Positions 12,557-24,420 of a stretch of DNA of 64,000 nucleotides are shown here, in pieces (within the stretch, counting starts at the first letter, position 1; every line of letters starts with the position of its first letter). The DNA is from Selaginella tamariscina (lineage: Eukaryota > Streptophyta > Lycopodiopsida > Selaginellales > Selaginellaceae). The notes below the pieces were generated by a model. It had not been told where the DNA came from, made no database searches, and saw only the letters and a list, made by a program, of their open reading frames with translations. Location: positions 1 through 64,000 of the forward strand of contig PUQB01000061.1 in NCBI GenBank assembly GCA_003024785.1, in the 5' to 3' direction. Made by a program: the position numbers and the translations under genes.

Positions 12557-12617
<61 letters not shown>

Positions 12618-13585
12618 TGTTTGGTAGATTCTTCAGAGCATTAGGAACAAAGCCCCTATATAACCCAAGAATCCCGTCTCGCTCAATTATACCTGTATAA
12701 ACATATCTCTTTAAATATAACACACGCGCACACACACACACACACATACACACCTGAAGGACAGAAACCTACATTTATAATACAGAACACATGCACACGC
12801 TCACACACCTGGGAATGCATCAAATACGGTGTCGAAGGGGACCCTTTCATCTGCAATTGTCTACGGACTGTATCCAGTGGGTAACAAAGCAAAGTGGCAA
12901 TGTAGCTGAAGCAATTGCAGTTACAAATGACGCCTGTGGCCTTTTCCTGAAATTCTCTGGCATTGCTTTCTTTATCCTGTAAGAAAACACAAGTAGGAAC
13001 TGAGTACACACGCGCGCACAGACGACTTACAGGTCGAAGACACAGAAGTTTATTGCTATATAAGGTGCAATCCCAATTAAAGACGGGCCAAGCCCCTTGT
13101 AAAATGATCCAATACCTTCCTCATGCAGCATTGCCAATGCGACCTAATAAGGAATGTCAGTGTGTTTCTGTGTGTGTGTGATAGAGAGAACCTGGCTCAT
13201 AGTTTTCGATGCTGAATCCACTGCTAAACGCAACCTCAAGACGTCTAAAGGATATGTCACCTGTATAATTTCTATGAGAAACATGAATCCCATATGATAT
13301 TTATAATACATACATTACATACATACTACATATATATATATATATATAACATATATAACTATTTAATAAGGATGGAAGACCACAGAGACCTTCCTTTAAA
13401 GGGCTGCACCAACCAGAGTGGAAGTCATGCCTGCACAGCCTCCAGCCGCTAATCGCCCTATTACAGATAGCTCTCCATCTCCTCCCTTGAACAGCTTCTG
13501 CACGTTGTTATATAGATATTATCTCTCTGTATGCATATCCAAAATATTATATATCATATTATCTGACTACTGACTGATATATACA

Positions 13586-13619
<34 letters not shown>

Positions 13620-14130
13620 AAATACCTTGTATACTTCATATGCAAATAGCTGAACAGCACTGTAAGGAATGACACGAATCACCTGTATAAATAAAGTTAC
13701 AGATAAACATAAATTGAACATTAGCAGGAAAATAAATACCTGAGGAAGGTTTCCTTTCCAATAGCCTTTTAAACCTTCATCTTGTCCGATCTTTATAATT
13801 GCCTGCAAATGATTGAATTAATGGCTAAGGAGAAACATCAGCGTGTATATACACATGCATTATGAAAAAGGATGACTCACCTCCATAAAGCCAATGCTTT
13901 TCTTGCCGCCTTCTTCAACTGCCTGAAGTCCATGCACCTGTTTAAAACTGTCAGACGAAATACATAACAAGACATCTGTAGTGATAGTTGTAGCATTATA
14001 TAGTTAAGTCATACCTACTTCACAAAAATATTCTGTTCCATGTATCAAATCTAAACATACATACGTATATACATGTGTGTTGATATATAAATAGACATAT
14101 ATGATAAAAAAATGAGGTGTATATTGTGTG

Positions 14131-14224
<94 letters not shown>

Positions 14225-14650
14225 TAACAAGCATATATGCAATAATATTTTATCTTTGTTTAAATAAGTACAGTAATAGCGTTATATATAAATAAATATT
14301 AAATACGTGTTAGGTAAATATCAAGCTCTCACATCCTTAAAACACACACACACACCCAGTACCGTGCAACTCGATATACAGCATTCGTATAGTACTTATT
14401 TACCCAAATATAAAGATATTAAACATGTAAAGCATGTTACATATAAGTCATAAATTTCTTCTGTTCTATTTGCATGTAGAAGATGCATATTATACAATGT
14501 GTGTGTGTGTGGAGGATGTATACCTGCATAAGGAGCTTGATTCTGTCGAGGGGAGCAGTTAAGGACTTCGCAGCAGCACCAGCAAACGCTCCAGCAAAGA
14601 AAAGTGCCAACTTTGGGTACAAAATGCATAAATGCCACAGGCTGAAGAAT
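12444..14650 (-). CDS. Plastid ADP,ATP / PAPS carrier of the SLC25 family (TAAC/PAPST1/EAAC-like)
   Basis: The family exchanges ATP/ADP or PAPS/PAP across plastid membranes. Exons on the minus strand are: about 14650-14524 (FFAGAFAGAAAKSLTAPLDR, first PxD motif), 13937-13881, 13802-13740 (DEGLKGYWKGNLPQ), 13682-13626 (VIRVIPYSAVQLFAYEVYK), 13497-13414 (GRLAAGGCAGMTSTL), 13260-13192 (TYPLDVLRLRLAV, second motif), 13143-13031 (GLGPSLIGIAPYIAINF), 12976-12809 (LLCYPLDTVRRQLQMKG, third motif), 12692-12614 (GLYRGFVPNALKNLPNS) and 12546-12444 (RLTTFDAAKNL to the stop). All three repeats and all three P-x-D/E motifs are present. One-base losses occur near 12917 (before ATLLCYP) and near 12842 (after MKG). 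The region 14650-14975 may hold the transit-peptide exon but I cannot prove the start. The family assignment rests on remembered motif similarity to plant TAAC/PAPST1. Confidence 0.85.
12547..12613 (-). repeat. Intron made almost entirely of (CT)n(CA)n
   Basis: This is the 67-base last intron of the carrier gene. On the coding strand it reads gt, then about 15 CT units, then about 9 CA units, then tgttttgtag. The donor, polypyrimidine tract and acceptor are all supplied by, or abut, the microsatellite. Exons on both sides match the carrier family, so it is a real intron. Confidence 0.8.
14132..14220 (-). repeat. Intronic (CT)n-(TA)n microsatellite
   Basis: Three blocks of CT repeats, each ended by TTCT, are followed by about 15 TA units. 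It lies in the 14523-13938 intron of the carrier gene. Confidence 0.9.
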
Positions 14651-14724
14651 AAGCTCCCCAAATCCAACCCTGTCCTTAGAAATTTCCCCTGTATTCATCC
14701 TTACATCTTCTCTATGCTCATGCT

Positions 14725-14895
14725 ACAGAACGATGGGATTCTGGGGGATTCTGTGCGCCTAGCTTGCGGGATTCTTGTGCCATCTGTGGGTTTTCTGGGG
14801 GATTCTGATTGAATAGCTGCGGAAATGGGATTCCTGTGCTACCTCTGGAGGAATGTGAGGGATTCTGTGGGATTCTTGTTGATACCTGTGAGATT
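14725..14895. repeat. Degenerate repeat of a gggattctg motif
   Basis: The motif gggattctgtgg and variants (gggattcttgtg, ggggattctg) occurs about eight times in 170 bases. Read on the minus strand it gives a Pro/Asn/Ser-rich peptide (QNPPENPQ, QNPPESHR). It could be the low-complexity start of the carrier's transit-peptide exon or a minisatellite. Confidence 0.55.
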
Positions 14896-14979
14896 CTTGG
14901 GAAACAACCAGCTCGGGCGCTGCTCCCATGCCCTGACGAGCACCGTAGCTCTTCCGTCTTCATGCGACATTGCAAAGCC

Positions 14980-16562
14980 CTAGCGCAACGAGAACCCTAA
15001 ACCCGACGGTCCAGATTATCTGATGAAATTCAACGGCCACAAGGAATATTGTTTTGACTTTAAAGAAATGTATTAATCGATTAGATTAGTTTAATTTTAT
15101 CCACTTTAAATTTAAAAACTATATTATATTATTGATAGTTTTATAAAGAATATATTGTAATGAATATGCAAAAGGAATAAACAGCGCATACACACAGTCA
15201 GTAACATAATAAATAACGTTAACATATTGTTATCATATTTCTATATAAATACATATACAGCTATAGTTCATATTATATAGTATTTAGGTATACACATAAT
15301 TTGTTTTCAAATAAGTAAGAATATGTGAACATTGTAAAGAACTAAAAGAAAAAAAGAAAAATTTAAAAACTCAAGGTACAGACTTTCAAATATTCTTGTT
15401 ATGGGAATTAGATACATTATCTACGGATTAACAAATCTTAATAAAATTAATAATCAATATATTAAATCGAGAAAATATCAATATAAAATAGTACGAATCT
15501 AAATTTTGACAAGAAATTTATATCAAGCAACGGTTGCATTATTATTTTAAAATAACTTTCTTTGACTTTGTTATATCATAGGTATATATATAGGACATAA
15601 TATATTTAATTAAATATGTAAGTCTATATACAAAAATAGCTTGTGCATGCTTATATTATAAAAGACACATAATATATAAAACATTACACTAGGTATATTA
15701 AAAATTATACTTTTTATTCACCAGAAAAATGGTAAACTAATTGGACTCAAGCAATGGCTATTACAACAGAGAATTGGATTATTCTTAAGCTCATAAGTTA
15801 GTTATTATCTTTATATATAATAGATTAAATTAGTTTATTTGTTTAAACTAGTTTATAAACACTACTAGTTTATCTACCTAGTTATAAACGGTGTTTTAAA
15901 TAGTTTAAATAATTATTTTATAAATTAGGTAATTAAATTAAATTAAGTTAACTATTAAATATTTTACATTATAAACTATTATTATTTATTTAAACTAGTT
16001 TCATAAACTATTAAATTAGAAAAACTATTTCCATATTTGTGTTAAATAGATGATAATCTATGACTAGCTTATAACATAATAGTGTGATTCTTTTCAGATA
16101 ATTTCCAAAATAACTCAGACCGTTAGTCTTGTAGTTATGCTTAAAATTGCTAGAATATGCTAGAATATACCAAATATTTTAAAAATTAAATTAAAAAAAC
16201 TAATAAAGGAGTATATACACAAATTTAATAGAGTCTACAAGAATTTCTATAACCATTTACATCCAACTATCCCTAATTTGAATACACCGTAACACTATAC
16301 AATATGTTTAACAGTTTTTACTTTTTAACTCTTTTAAATTCCCAATTAAGAATATTAATAGATGAATAATATAATAAAAAATCTTAATGTATGAATTAAT
16401 TAAGTAAACACGTACTGTGAATCTCGTTGCTGTCATTAAGAGAGCCATGTCTTTATGAAAATAATGTTTAATTATTTATTAAAATTACATTGTCAATTTG
16501 CCACCTTGAGGAATATTCCGCTCTATATGAAACTTTAAAAGTTTAAATTAAAATACATTATG
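14980..16562. other. AT-rich spacer
   Basis: I see no exons, transfer RNA or mobile-element signatures. Base composition is very AT-rich, with repeated taaactagtttat-like words at about 15830-16020. Confidence 0.6.
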
Positions 16563-17546
16563 TTAAAATAGGGAAATATTCTTGAGAATCTGGTCATAAG
16601 CAGTGAACATAATCATGCCACCTGGAGCCACCCAAAGGATCCTTGAAGTGATACCGCTAGTGAAGCCTTTGATACCTTCATTTCTCCACATTGTAACAGC
16701 TGCATCCATCGCCCCGTTGTAGTTCGTTGTGCTCGTTGAGTTACTCTTTCCTTGTACCTGTATCCTTGTCTTCACCACGTCCTACATACACAGTGTGTGC
16801 GCGTGCGCGTGTGTGTGTGAGAGAGAGAGAGACTACCATGGGGTTTGTCAAAGCAGCCGCTATAGAAGCACTAAAGAAGGAGCTTGCAAGTTCATATGTA
16901 ATATCGAGGTGCTCCACACTTCCCACTGATGAGTAATCAGCGCAGAAACGCTTTGAAGCCTCCCATAAAGGCAAGTAAATTGCATTATAAGGTCCCCATA
17001 CCATTTGTGCCAAGAAAAACCCTCTGTACATTGCACCTACGCCTTCTTGTCTATATATTGTTCTTGCAGCATCGAAAGAACTCTGCATATACACACATAG
17101 TTTTGTGCGTGCGTGCGTGTGCGTGTGTACCTTATATGAACCATTGGCTGATGTCTGCACCATCTGTCTTTGCCTTATAACATCCACAGGCACATTTATC
17201 AACGATTGTGCAAGTGGCTAACAATCCTCCTCCAAATTGCACAAGTGCATTGTGCTCTCCACCTTGATAAATATAAATATAAATATGTATGTGTACACAT
17301 ACGGTGTGTGTACCTGGAACCACGCGTTTGGATGTCTGGTATATTCCCATGTATAGAGCCTGAGAGATGGAAACTTTGACAAGTGTTTCGTAGCCTTTGT
17401 AAAGAGTCTTCCAGCCTTCCTGTGTTGCAATACTGTGTAACGCGTGTAATGGACCCCTGTACATGTATAGCGCCCCACTGTGCATCCCATTCTGAACCTG
17501 ACAACGTAGGAACGATACATATCATTGTGTGTGTGTGTGTGTGTGT

Positions 17547-17582
<36 letters not shown>

Positions 17583-17772
17583 ACATAATGCACTCGTACA
17601 ACTTAAGTATGTACACATATAAACCTGTGTACATATGCAAACATATACATCTTACCATGAGTCGCGACTTGACAGTCTGCATGGGATATGTAATTCCATC
17701 TGCGAGTGTACCAGCGATGGCTGCAGAAAGCATCTGCTTACGGAGCCTCTCTTGTGGCTGTGCACTCTCCAT
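16563..17772 (-). CDS. Mitochondrial carrier family protein (SLC25), substrate unassigned
   Basis: Five exons on the minus strand: 17772-17656 (starts MESAQPQERLRKQM; SAAIAGTLADGITYPMQTVK, first motif), 17497-17314 (EGWKTLYKGYETLVKVSISQ, GIYQTSKRVVP), 17262-17131 (LVQFGGGLLATCTI then VPVDVIRQRQMV, second motif), 17082-16837 (EGVGAMYRGFFLAQMVWGPY, SSFFSASIAAALTNPM) and 16781-16563 (DVVKTRIQVQGKS, third motif; GFTSGITSRILWVAPGGMIM). The three PxD/x motifs and six membrane segments of the family are present, and length is near the usual 300 residues. All introns are GT-AG. A one-base frame change lies near 17205. SLC25A44-like carriers look closest to me, but I cannot fix the substrate. It is about 1.6 kb upstream of the other carrier gene, same strand, but the two are not close paralogues. 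Confidence 0.85.
16782..16836 (-). repeat. 55-base intron made of (CT)n(CA)n(CGCA)n
   Basis: On the coding strand it starts gtagtctctctctc and ends gtatgtag, with only CA/CGCA repeats between. Splicing it joins NPM to DVVKTRIQ, a perfect carrier signature, so the intron boundaries are secure. Confidence 0.82.
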
Positions 17773-19204
17773 AGCCACAATAATGTGATACTTTTAGCTG
17801 GTTCACACTAATTAAACTCAAGTTTAACTTTTTGACTTTCGAAAATGTTGCTGCCTTTTTTAACTTTATATATTTAATATAACTTTCACTTTTAAGAAAG
17901 GTCGCATCCACATCATAATTTACGAGTGCTTAGAACCATAGCTTTCTATTTTAATATTTTAATTTAAAGATGCATATGTATGTATGCAATGTGTGTTTAT
18001 GTGTAATTGTTGGGAACAAACACAAAGACACATTAATAACGCAAACTAAGGAAGCATTGTAGCCTACCCTAAACCCCAACATTACATAAGCTTGAACATT
18101 TTATGATATTTACATACTGTAGTAATATATAATTTATACTTTTATAATTTTATATTATACATTGTCAAGCCTAGAGAAATTTTAAAACTTAAAGTCAAAT
18201 ATTTTAGAATTTAAATCAAGTGCACTCGTCCATAGTGCGTGGAAATATACAGGTAATAAGTTATGCAGATATACGGTTGAGGTAGTTTGTGTCTATGTAA
18301 ACACGAGTCCCGCCAAAAGTGTCTGCTTAGAATATTCTAGAATATCTACAGAATATTTTAGAATTTTGAAAAAAATATTTTCATTGGCATATCCAAAGGA
18401 ATATTCATTTAGTATATTGTAAACGTGGAGAAATACTCCATGGTCCACAAATACCAATATGCAAGTCTACAAAGGAATATACTTTATACGTTGTAAACGT
18501 GGAGTATAAATTTTCGGCTGCATGTTTTACACTATGTGTATTAGAATTTAAATAAATATTATACCATAAAAACATTAGTGCTTATATAATTCAATAAAAA
18601 CAACTTGCACACAAATATTCTCGCTTACACTTGGTTACATGTTTCTTTTATTCTTAAAATCACTGCAATCTTAAAATTGCCAACCTCAGTAGCATTAAAA
18701 AGTGGTTGAGTTAGTATCTAGTCAAACTTAATATCACTTGCAATTCTTGCATTGATAATCCTTGTCAGCTCAAATAATCACTCTGTCCTAACATGGTCTG
18801 CTCAAGTCAATTACTATAACCAAAGATGATCCGGTACTTGACCCTATATCCTAAACAAGATTGTCTTGCTTTGTAAGCCTATCGATCATGAGTTGCATAA
18901 GTTGCACACTCTCAGGCTGTAGAAGAAGCTTACAAGTAGAAAGTTAGAGAAAAATTGCTAAAAAAAAAATCTTACCATGAACTCCCCATGGACATACTAG
19001 ATCACTATCAAGTGAAGTTGCACTAAATTATCGATTGGCAAATTTTCAAAGGCTTGCAACTAGTAAAATTCTTGAAAGATAAATTAAGTTAATTAGATTA
19101 AGAAAACATTCGTGAGTAATACCAGTGGATTGTTGAAAGTCCTAGCCCAATGACATCAGCCACATATGTAACTCTACAGATTATAAAGACTGTTGCAAAG
19201 ACCA
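17773..19204. other. Spacer, no gene recognised
   Basis: The part 18880-19140 has somewhat gene-like composition on the minus strand (for example SVQLMQLMIDRLTKQDN), but stops interrupt it everywhere. At 18380-18510 a roughly 45-base segment ending in gtaaacgtggag occurs twice. Confidence 0.5.
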
Positions 19205-19327
19205 TCATATAACCATTTGTGAATACCAACATGACGTCATTTTGTGGCAAGTGCATACATGTGAATTAAGGGCTTCATCAAACCTTACCGAATCAAGGTG
19301 CAACAAATTGTTGTTTAAGGAAAAATT

Positions 19328-19415
19328 CAACAACTTCAAGTCATTAGGGAGGTTGAGGTTCAACAACTTGAAGTCATTGGGGAGGTTGAGGTTCAACAGC
19401 TTCAAGTCATTTGGG
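19328..19415 (-). repeat. 33-bp tandem repeat with leucine-rich translation
   Basis: Two full units and a partial third (19328-19360, 19361-19393, 19394-19415) differ by a few bases. On the minus strand each encodes an 11-residue unit, KLLNLNLPND(F/L). The flanking frame runs only 66 residues. It may be a fragment of a leucine-rich-repeat gene or a chance translation of a minisatellite. Confidence 0.7.
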
Positions 19416-19641
19416 ATTAAGAATCACTAGATTGACATTATACTCACCCACCTCTTCAAAAACTATGTTTGAGAATATGTCATGTAGCAATCAATCACAA
19501 AATCTTGCAACTTGTTATATGTTTCATGCTAATCCACACCCTCATCAAAAAAAGACCTATTCATCTCCTCAATGTTGCATACAGCCAAGTCATAATTCCC
19601 TTGAGTAGCCACTAATGTTGGGATGAATAATAGAAGTTCTT

Positions 19642-19800
19642 TATCACAACCTTTCTCTCTCCTCTTAAGCCAACTAGGCAAAGGGCTAATTGGTGTTTAT
19701 AAGAGGGCTCCTAGTTATAATGACCCAATTACGCTTGGTCTTTCCTACATATCCATAATTTTTACCTAGGTAGTCAACTCACCAGGTTAGAACTATAACA
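19642..19800. mobile_element. Short LTR-like repeat, copy 1 (matches 34200-34364)
   Basis: About 160 bases closely match 34200-34364 in the same orientation, sharing words such as ttaagccaactag, attggtgtttataagag and gtagtcaactcaccagg. The intact copy begins TGTCACAACC and ends CTATGACA, as LTRs do; this copy has base changes in both ends. Confidence 0.75.
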
Positions 19801-20819
19801 CTTGATATTTAATTTTCCTACAATCGGTAACACCTTTTAGAGCAATGATGATGGAGTTAGAAGAGTCAAACCAGATGCACTACCAACTATGGACATAGGA
19901 TCAACTACTTTTGTTAAAGTCGCAATCTCTTTTTTGACATGTCTTTAAAATTGCCTCCACTTTCTTGGGTTGCCATACAGTGATGGTAGATTCTCTAGGT
20001 TTAAGCGACACACAACCTTATTTGATAGTAGGCAACACACTGAAATGTTGGGAGGATCTCCCATGTCATTGATGGAGATCCTTTGCATTTGGCTTGATGA
20101 ACTCTCCATCTGTAGGCCTGTTAAAATGTTATATACCTCCTTGGCCTCACCCTTTGACTTCTTCTTTTTCATAGCCTCCGCATCCTATTCTTTCCATGGC
20201 TTCTCTTACTTTCTTCCTATCGACTAAGTAGCCTAAGATGTCATAGCCTCCTTTAATTAACATTGCTCTCCTCCTCAACCACACTATTTAGACCAGTTGT
20301 TAATTTTAAAGCACCATTGAAATGGAAGTAGCAACACCAATGTCTTTAGCAAGGAGTTGATTTGCTAGTTATTATAAAAACGATAGTGAAGTCGGAGGTG
20401 GTTGTTCACCTATAAATAAAGGAAGAGCCTTCAGGATGGCTATATTAACAACCAAATTTGAAGACTTTGTTTTTGAGTATGTATTGGATTGTGTGCATTA
20501 ATGTTAGTTTTGCTTTTATGTTTGCCTCAATGCTTTTGCATTATATTGGTGAACACTGGGCAGAGCTGCAAAAAACACTAAAATAAGACATCCCAATTTT
20601 CAATATATGGGAGGGCTCGGTGAAATTTCTCGCTAGGGCCTAGGAGGGTAAAAAGGGTTCATCTAAAAGTGGGTTGCAAGTTGCAATAGATGAAGAGTGA
20701 TTTGCTATTGACTAGTGCTGCTTATGTTAATAAATTGGGCTAGTACAAAATAAAGACCCATGGGAATGACATGGCCACGTACGAAGGATGACATGGGTAT
20801 TTATTGAATGATGACCTAA
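19801..20819. other. Decayed sequence, no gene recognised
   Basis: Frames of 72-85 codons on both strands have no recognisable motif and overlap each other. No repeat boundary is visible. Confidence 0.45.
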
Positions 20820-22790
20820 GTACCTAACTATTGCTGATTGGGAGAGCTTATACCATTCATTGGAGTCAACACCAAATGAAATATGATTGGGAGAGCTTAT
20901 GTTGTTCATTGGAGTCAGCACCAATTGCAGTATGATAAGGATCACTTATCAATTAAACTTGGATGACTTGGCTACCAAACCAAATCAAACCTAGGACTAT
21001 TTTGTGGCAAAATAATTACTTTACCACTAGTATCGATTAAAAAACTTATATTAATCATTTGAGTCAAATTAAAAAAACTTATATTATTAACCATTTGGAA
21101 ATTGAACCTAAGTCTATGTGTGACAAAATTGTTTAAAATAAATGCATGTGAATTGAACATGGTTTATTGTGTAACAAAAATTTATTTTACCACTAGTGCT
21201 AATCAAAGAAGATATTAGCAACCACATGACCCAACATAATATGTTTCAAAGTAAATGCATCCATGGGCATTGAACCTAGGTCTATTGCACTAGCGTTGAC
21301 TTGGGAAGATACTACCAACTACCTGAGTCGACATAGGGACACTTGAGTTAGCATAATATGTTTCAAATTAAATGCATGAGAATTCAACTTGGGTCTATTG
21401 CATGACAAAACCGTGTTTTATTTCAAATTAAATGCATGGGAATTCAACATGGGTCTATTGTGTGCCACCTAAGTTGACATAGGGAAGAATATTATCAACC
21501 ACCTAAGTCAGCATAATATGTTTCAAAGTTCATGCATGAGAATTGAATCTCGGTCTATTGTGTGATAAAACATTATTTACCACTTTTTGCTAATTGGGTA
21601 AGATATTGTCAACCTGAATTGACATAATACTTTTTAAAGTAAATTGAATCTGAGTTTATTTTGTTTTATCATTAATGTCGACTAAAGAAACTATTGATAA
21701 CCACTTGAGTCAGCATAATATGTTTACCAACTACTTTAGTCGGCATAATATGTTAGAAGACTGAGAATATTGCCAATCACCTTAATATGTTAGAAAGTGC
21801 ATGCATTAATTTTCCCAATCACTTAAGTCAACAATAATATGCTAGCCAATTGGGAAAACTATTGTCAATCACTTGAGTCAACATAATATATTAGAAAGTG
21901 CATGCATGGGAATTGAACCTAAGTTTATTGTGTGGTAAATTTTGTTTTACCGCTAATGTCGACTAGGAAAGCTATTGCCAATTGCCAATCACTTGAGTCG
22001 GCATAATATATTAGAAAGGCATAAATATTAGAAAGTGCATGTATGGGAACTAAACCTAGGTTTATTGTGTGGTAAATTTTATTTTACCACTAGTGTCGAT
22101 AGTGCATGTATGGGAACTAAACCTAGGTCTATTGTGTGGCAAATTTTGTTTTACCACTAATGTTGACTAGTGTTGATAGTGCATGTACGGGAACTAACCT
22201 AGGTCTATTGTGTGGCAAATTTTGTTCTACCACTAGTGTTGACTGGAAAAGCCACTGTCAATCACCTAAGATGCATAATATATTATAAAGTGCAGGCATG
22301 AGAATTGAACATAGATTTATTGTGTGGCAAATTTTGTTTTTACCATTAATGTGATTGAGAATTTATTGCTAACCACTTGAGTCGACATAATATATATGTT
22401 AAAAATGAACCACATAAGAATCCAACTTGGGTCTATTGTGTAATAAACATTTGTTTATCACTAATACCAATTAAGAAAGCTATTATAATTAATTAATTCA
22501 GCGCACAATAAAACTGCATTGATAGAATCAAACCTAGGTTTATTTTGGCAAAATTTTTTATCACTAATGCCAATTAAGAAAACTTATATTACTTATTTGA
22601 ATCACCATAATATGTTAGAAAAGTGCACTTCATGGGAATTATACCTAGGTTTGTTTTGTGACAAACAAATGTTCTACCACTAGTGCTATGTCAACCATTT
22701 GAATTGCATAATATTTAGAATAGTGCATTGCCTAAGAATTGAACTTAGGTTTATTTTGTGACATGAAATTATTTTATCATTAGTGATGAC
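20820..22790 (-). repeat. Degenerate tandem array of about 110-bp tRNA-like (SINE-like) units
   Basis: About 17 diverged units are seen. The shared core on the plus strand is gggaattgaacctaggtc, then tattgtgtggcaaa, a T-rich stretch, taccactagtgtcgac, and cacttgagtcggcataatat. Core positions include about 21094, 21148, 21275, 21380, 21438, 21538, 21910, 22048, 22110, 22190, 22300, 22415, 22525, 22635 and 22735. On the minus strand the core reads tagtggtaaaac, about 25-30 bases, then ggttcaattcc. The latter fits the pol III B-box consensus GGTTCRANNCC and the former resembles an A box, at the spacing found in tRNA genes. No clear tRNA cloverleaf or poly-A tail is visible, so SINE ancestry is inferred. 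Confidence 0.6.
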
Positions 22791-24119
22791 TATGCAATGC
22801 GAATAACGAGTGTTGATGAAACCCACATCAATGACGATGGCAATGATAAAGGCAATGTAAATAAAAAATTTAGCAGCTGATAACAATGATAATAAAAATG
22901 TAGTTTTGAACCTTAGTGGCAAATGTAGATTGGAACTACTCCTCTTACAAAAACCTAGCAAGTTTAGGAGCAACTAAAGTTGCAATATGGTTCAAAAAAA
23001 AATAACAATTATGATTGCAAATAGGGTTCTTTAATAATTAAAATTAACTATTAAGATTGCAAATAAGATTTTTTAATGATTAATAATTAGAGTCTAAAAC
23101 ATAAGAGACCTAATACAATATAATTCAAACTTAAAATCTATAGTTAACAATCAATTTCTAAGGCATCCCCGCCCATAAGCATTCAATGCATGCACGTTGT
23201 TTAAACCAAATCATTGCTTTGAGTTCATTGTCTTTGGCTTTTAGATTGGTAGTTTATTGTGTTCATGATTTCAAATGTTAATTTGTCTAGACTTAACAAA
23301 CTTTACATCTATTTTATTTTTACTAAAAACCAAATGACAAGAGTGAGATAGTGCACATTAACAAGGAATTTTCAACTCTTCTAAAAGGATGTAACACCAC
23401 CTCTTACTATATTATATCTAAGTATATGCAAGTCATGAATTTGTTGCATTAACTAGTGTTCATGTTCAAACTATGTGAATAACACTACTATAATAGACAA
23501 CACTGACTCACATAGGCATGACATCCACTATGCGGAGCAAGTCATTCCAAATTGAGAAAGAAGATGCTCAAATTTCATGGAAGAAAGAAAAGTACATCTA
23601 AGAACTGGATAAAAAAGAATTGGAAATTGAGTCAGGTGACATTTTCTCATCGAATTCTTCTTCTTTGTTTTTTAATCTGATATATTGAAGCTTCCATTGA
23701 GATATACAAGTCATTATTCTTCCTCAAATCGTAGTCAAGTAGTTTTTTTTTTTGGATCTCTCTCTCTCAACTATTTTCTCTAAAATCTCTATCCTCTCTC
23801 ATTGTAGATCTTAATCTATCTCTCTCCCACTCTCTATATATCGATTGCGCACACGTACTTGCATAAGTCATGATTTCTTTGCAAATTCGACTCTTTTTCC
23901 TCCACTATTTAACACTCTTCACTCACAAGCACGCACACACAGACAAATCTATCTCCTTGCATATATTTCTCTTTGGTTACATCTCTTGCTCTTTTTGTCT
24001 ATTTCATACACATAGACACACACACACATCTCTTTGTATGTGTAAAATCTCTGCCTATCTAACACACATCTCTTTGAAACACTAGTTCTCTCTTTCTCTC
24101 TCTATTTGTGTCTCTCTTT
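22791..24119. other. Decayed sequence and CT-rich stretch
   Basis: No gene is recognised. At 23750-24110 the plus strand is rich in tctctctc and cacacac blocks. Confidence 0.5.
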
Positions 24120-24420
24120 TGGTATATGAAACTAGATACCTCGGCACTAAGGTCTCCACAAGTATGTGCTAAAATATGCTTAGAATATGCTACACCTCAA
24201 CATCGAGGATTTATTAAATTGTTCACCCCTCGTGCCGAGGCTAGACCGTCTCACCCTTGGTGAGGAGGTTGGAGCATGTCACCTTTGGCACCAAGGGTGA
24301 TATGTTACAACCTCAGGTGCCGAGGGTGACATGCTCTAGCCTCGGCATCCAAGGTGGGTATTTCTAACCTCAGCATTGAAGCTTTACACATCTATTTTGA
24401 CTTAATTATTTCATGTTAGA
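24120..24420. repeat. Short direct and inverted repeats around cctcggcac
   Basis: Words such as cctcggca, gtgccgagg and accctcgg/ccaagggtga recur about eight times in both orientations. A related cluster is at about 26770-26940. They could be inner repeats of a decayed element; no family is assigned. Confidence 0.5.

Noticed and set aside
12444..17772. The two carrier genes as a tandem duplication
   Set aside because: Their motifs and exon positions differ clearly; they belong to different SLC25 subfamilies.
20820..22790. CRISPR array
   Set aside because: Units vary in length and sequence, there are no conserved short repeats with unique spacers, and the DNA is eukaryotic nuclear.
20820..22790. 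Functional tRNA gene cluster
   Set aside because: A- and B-box-like words are present, but acceptor and anticodon stems do not pair in the units I checked.
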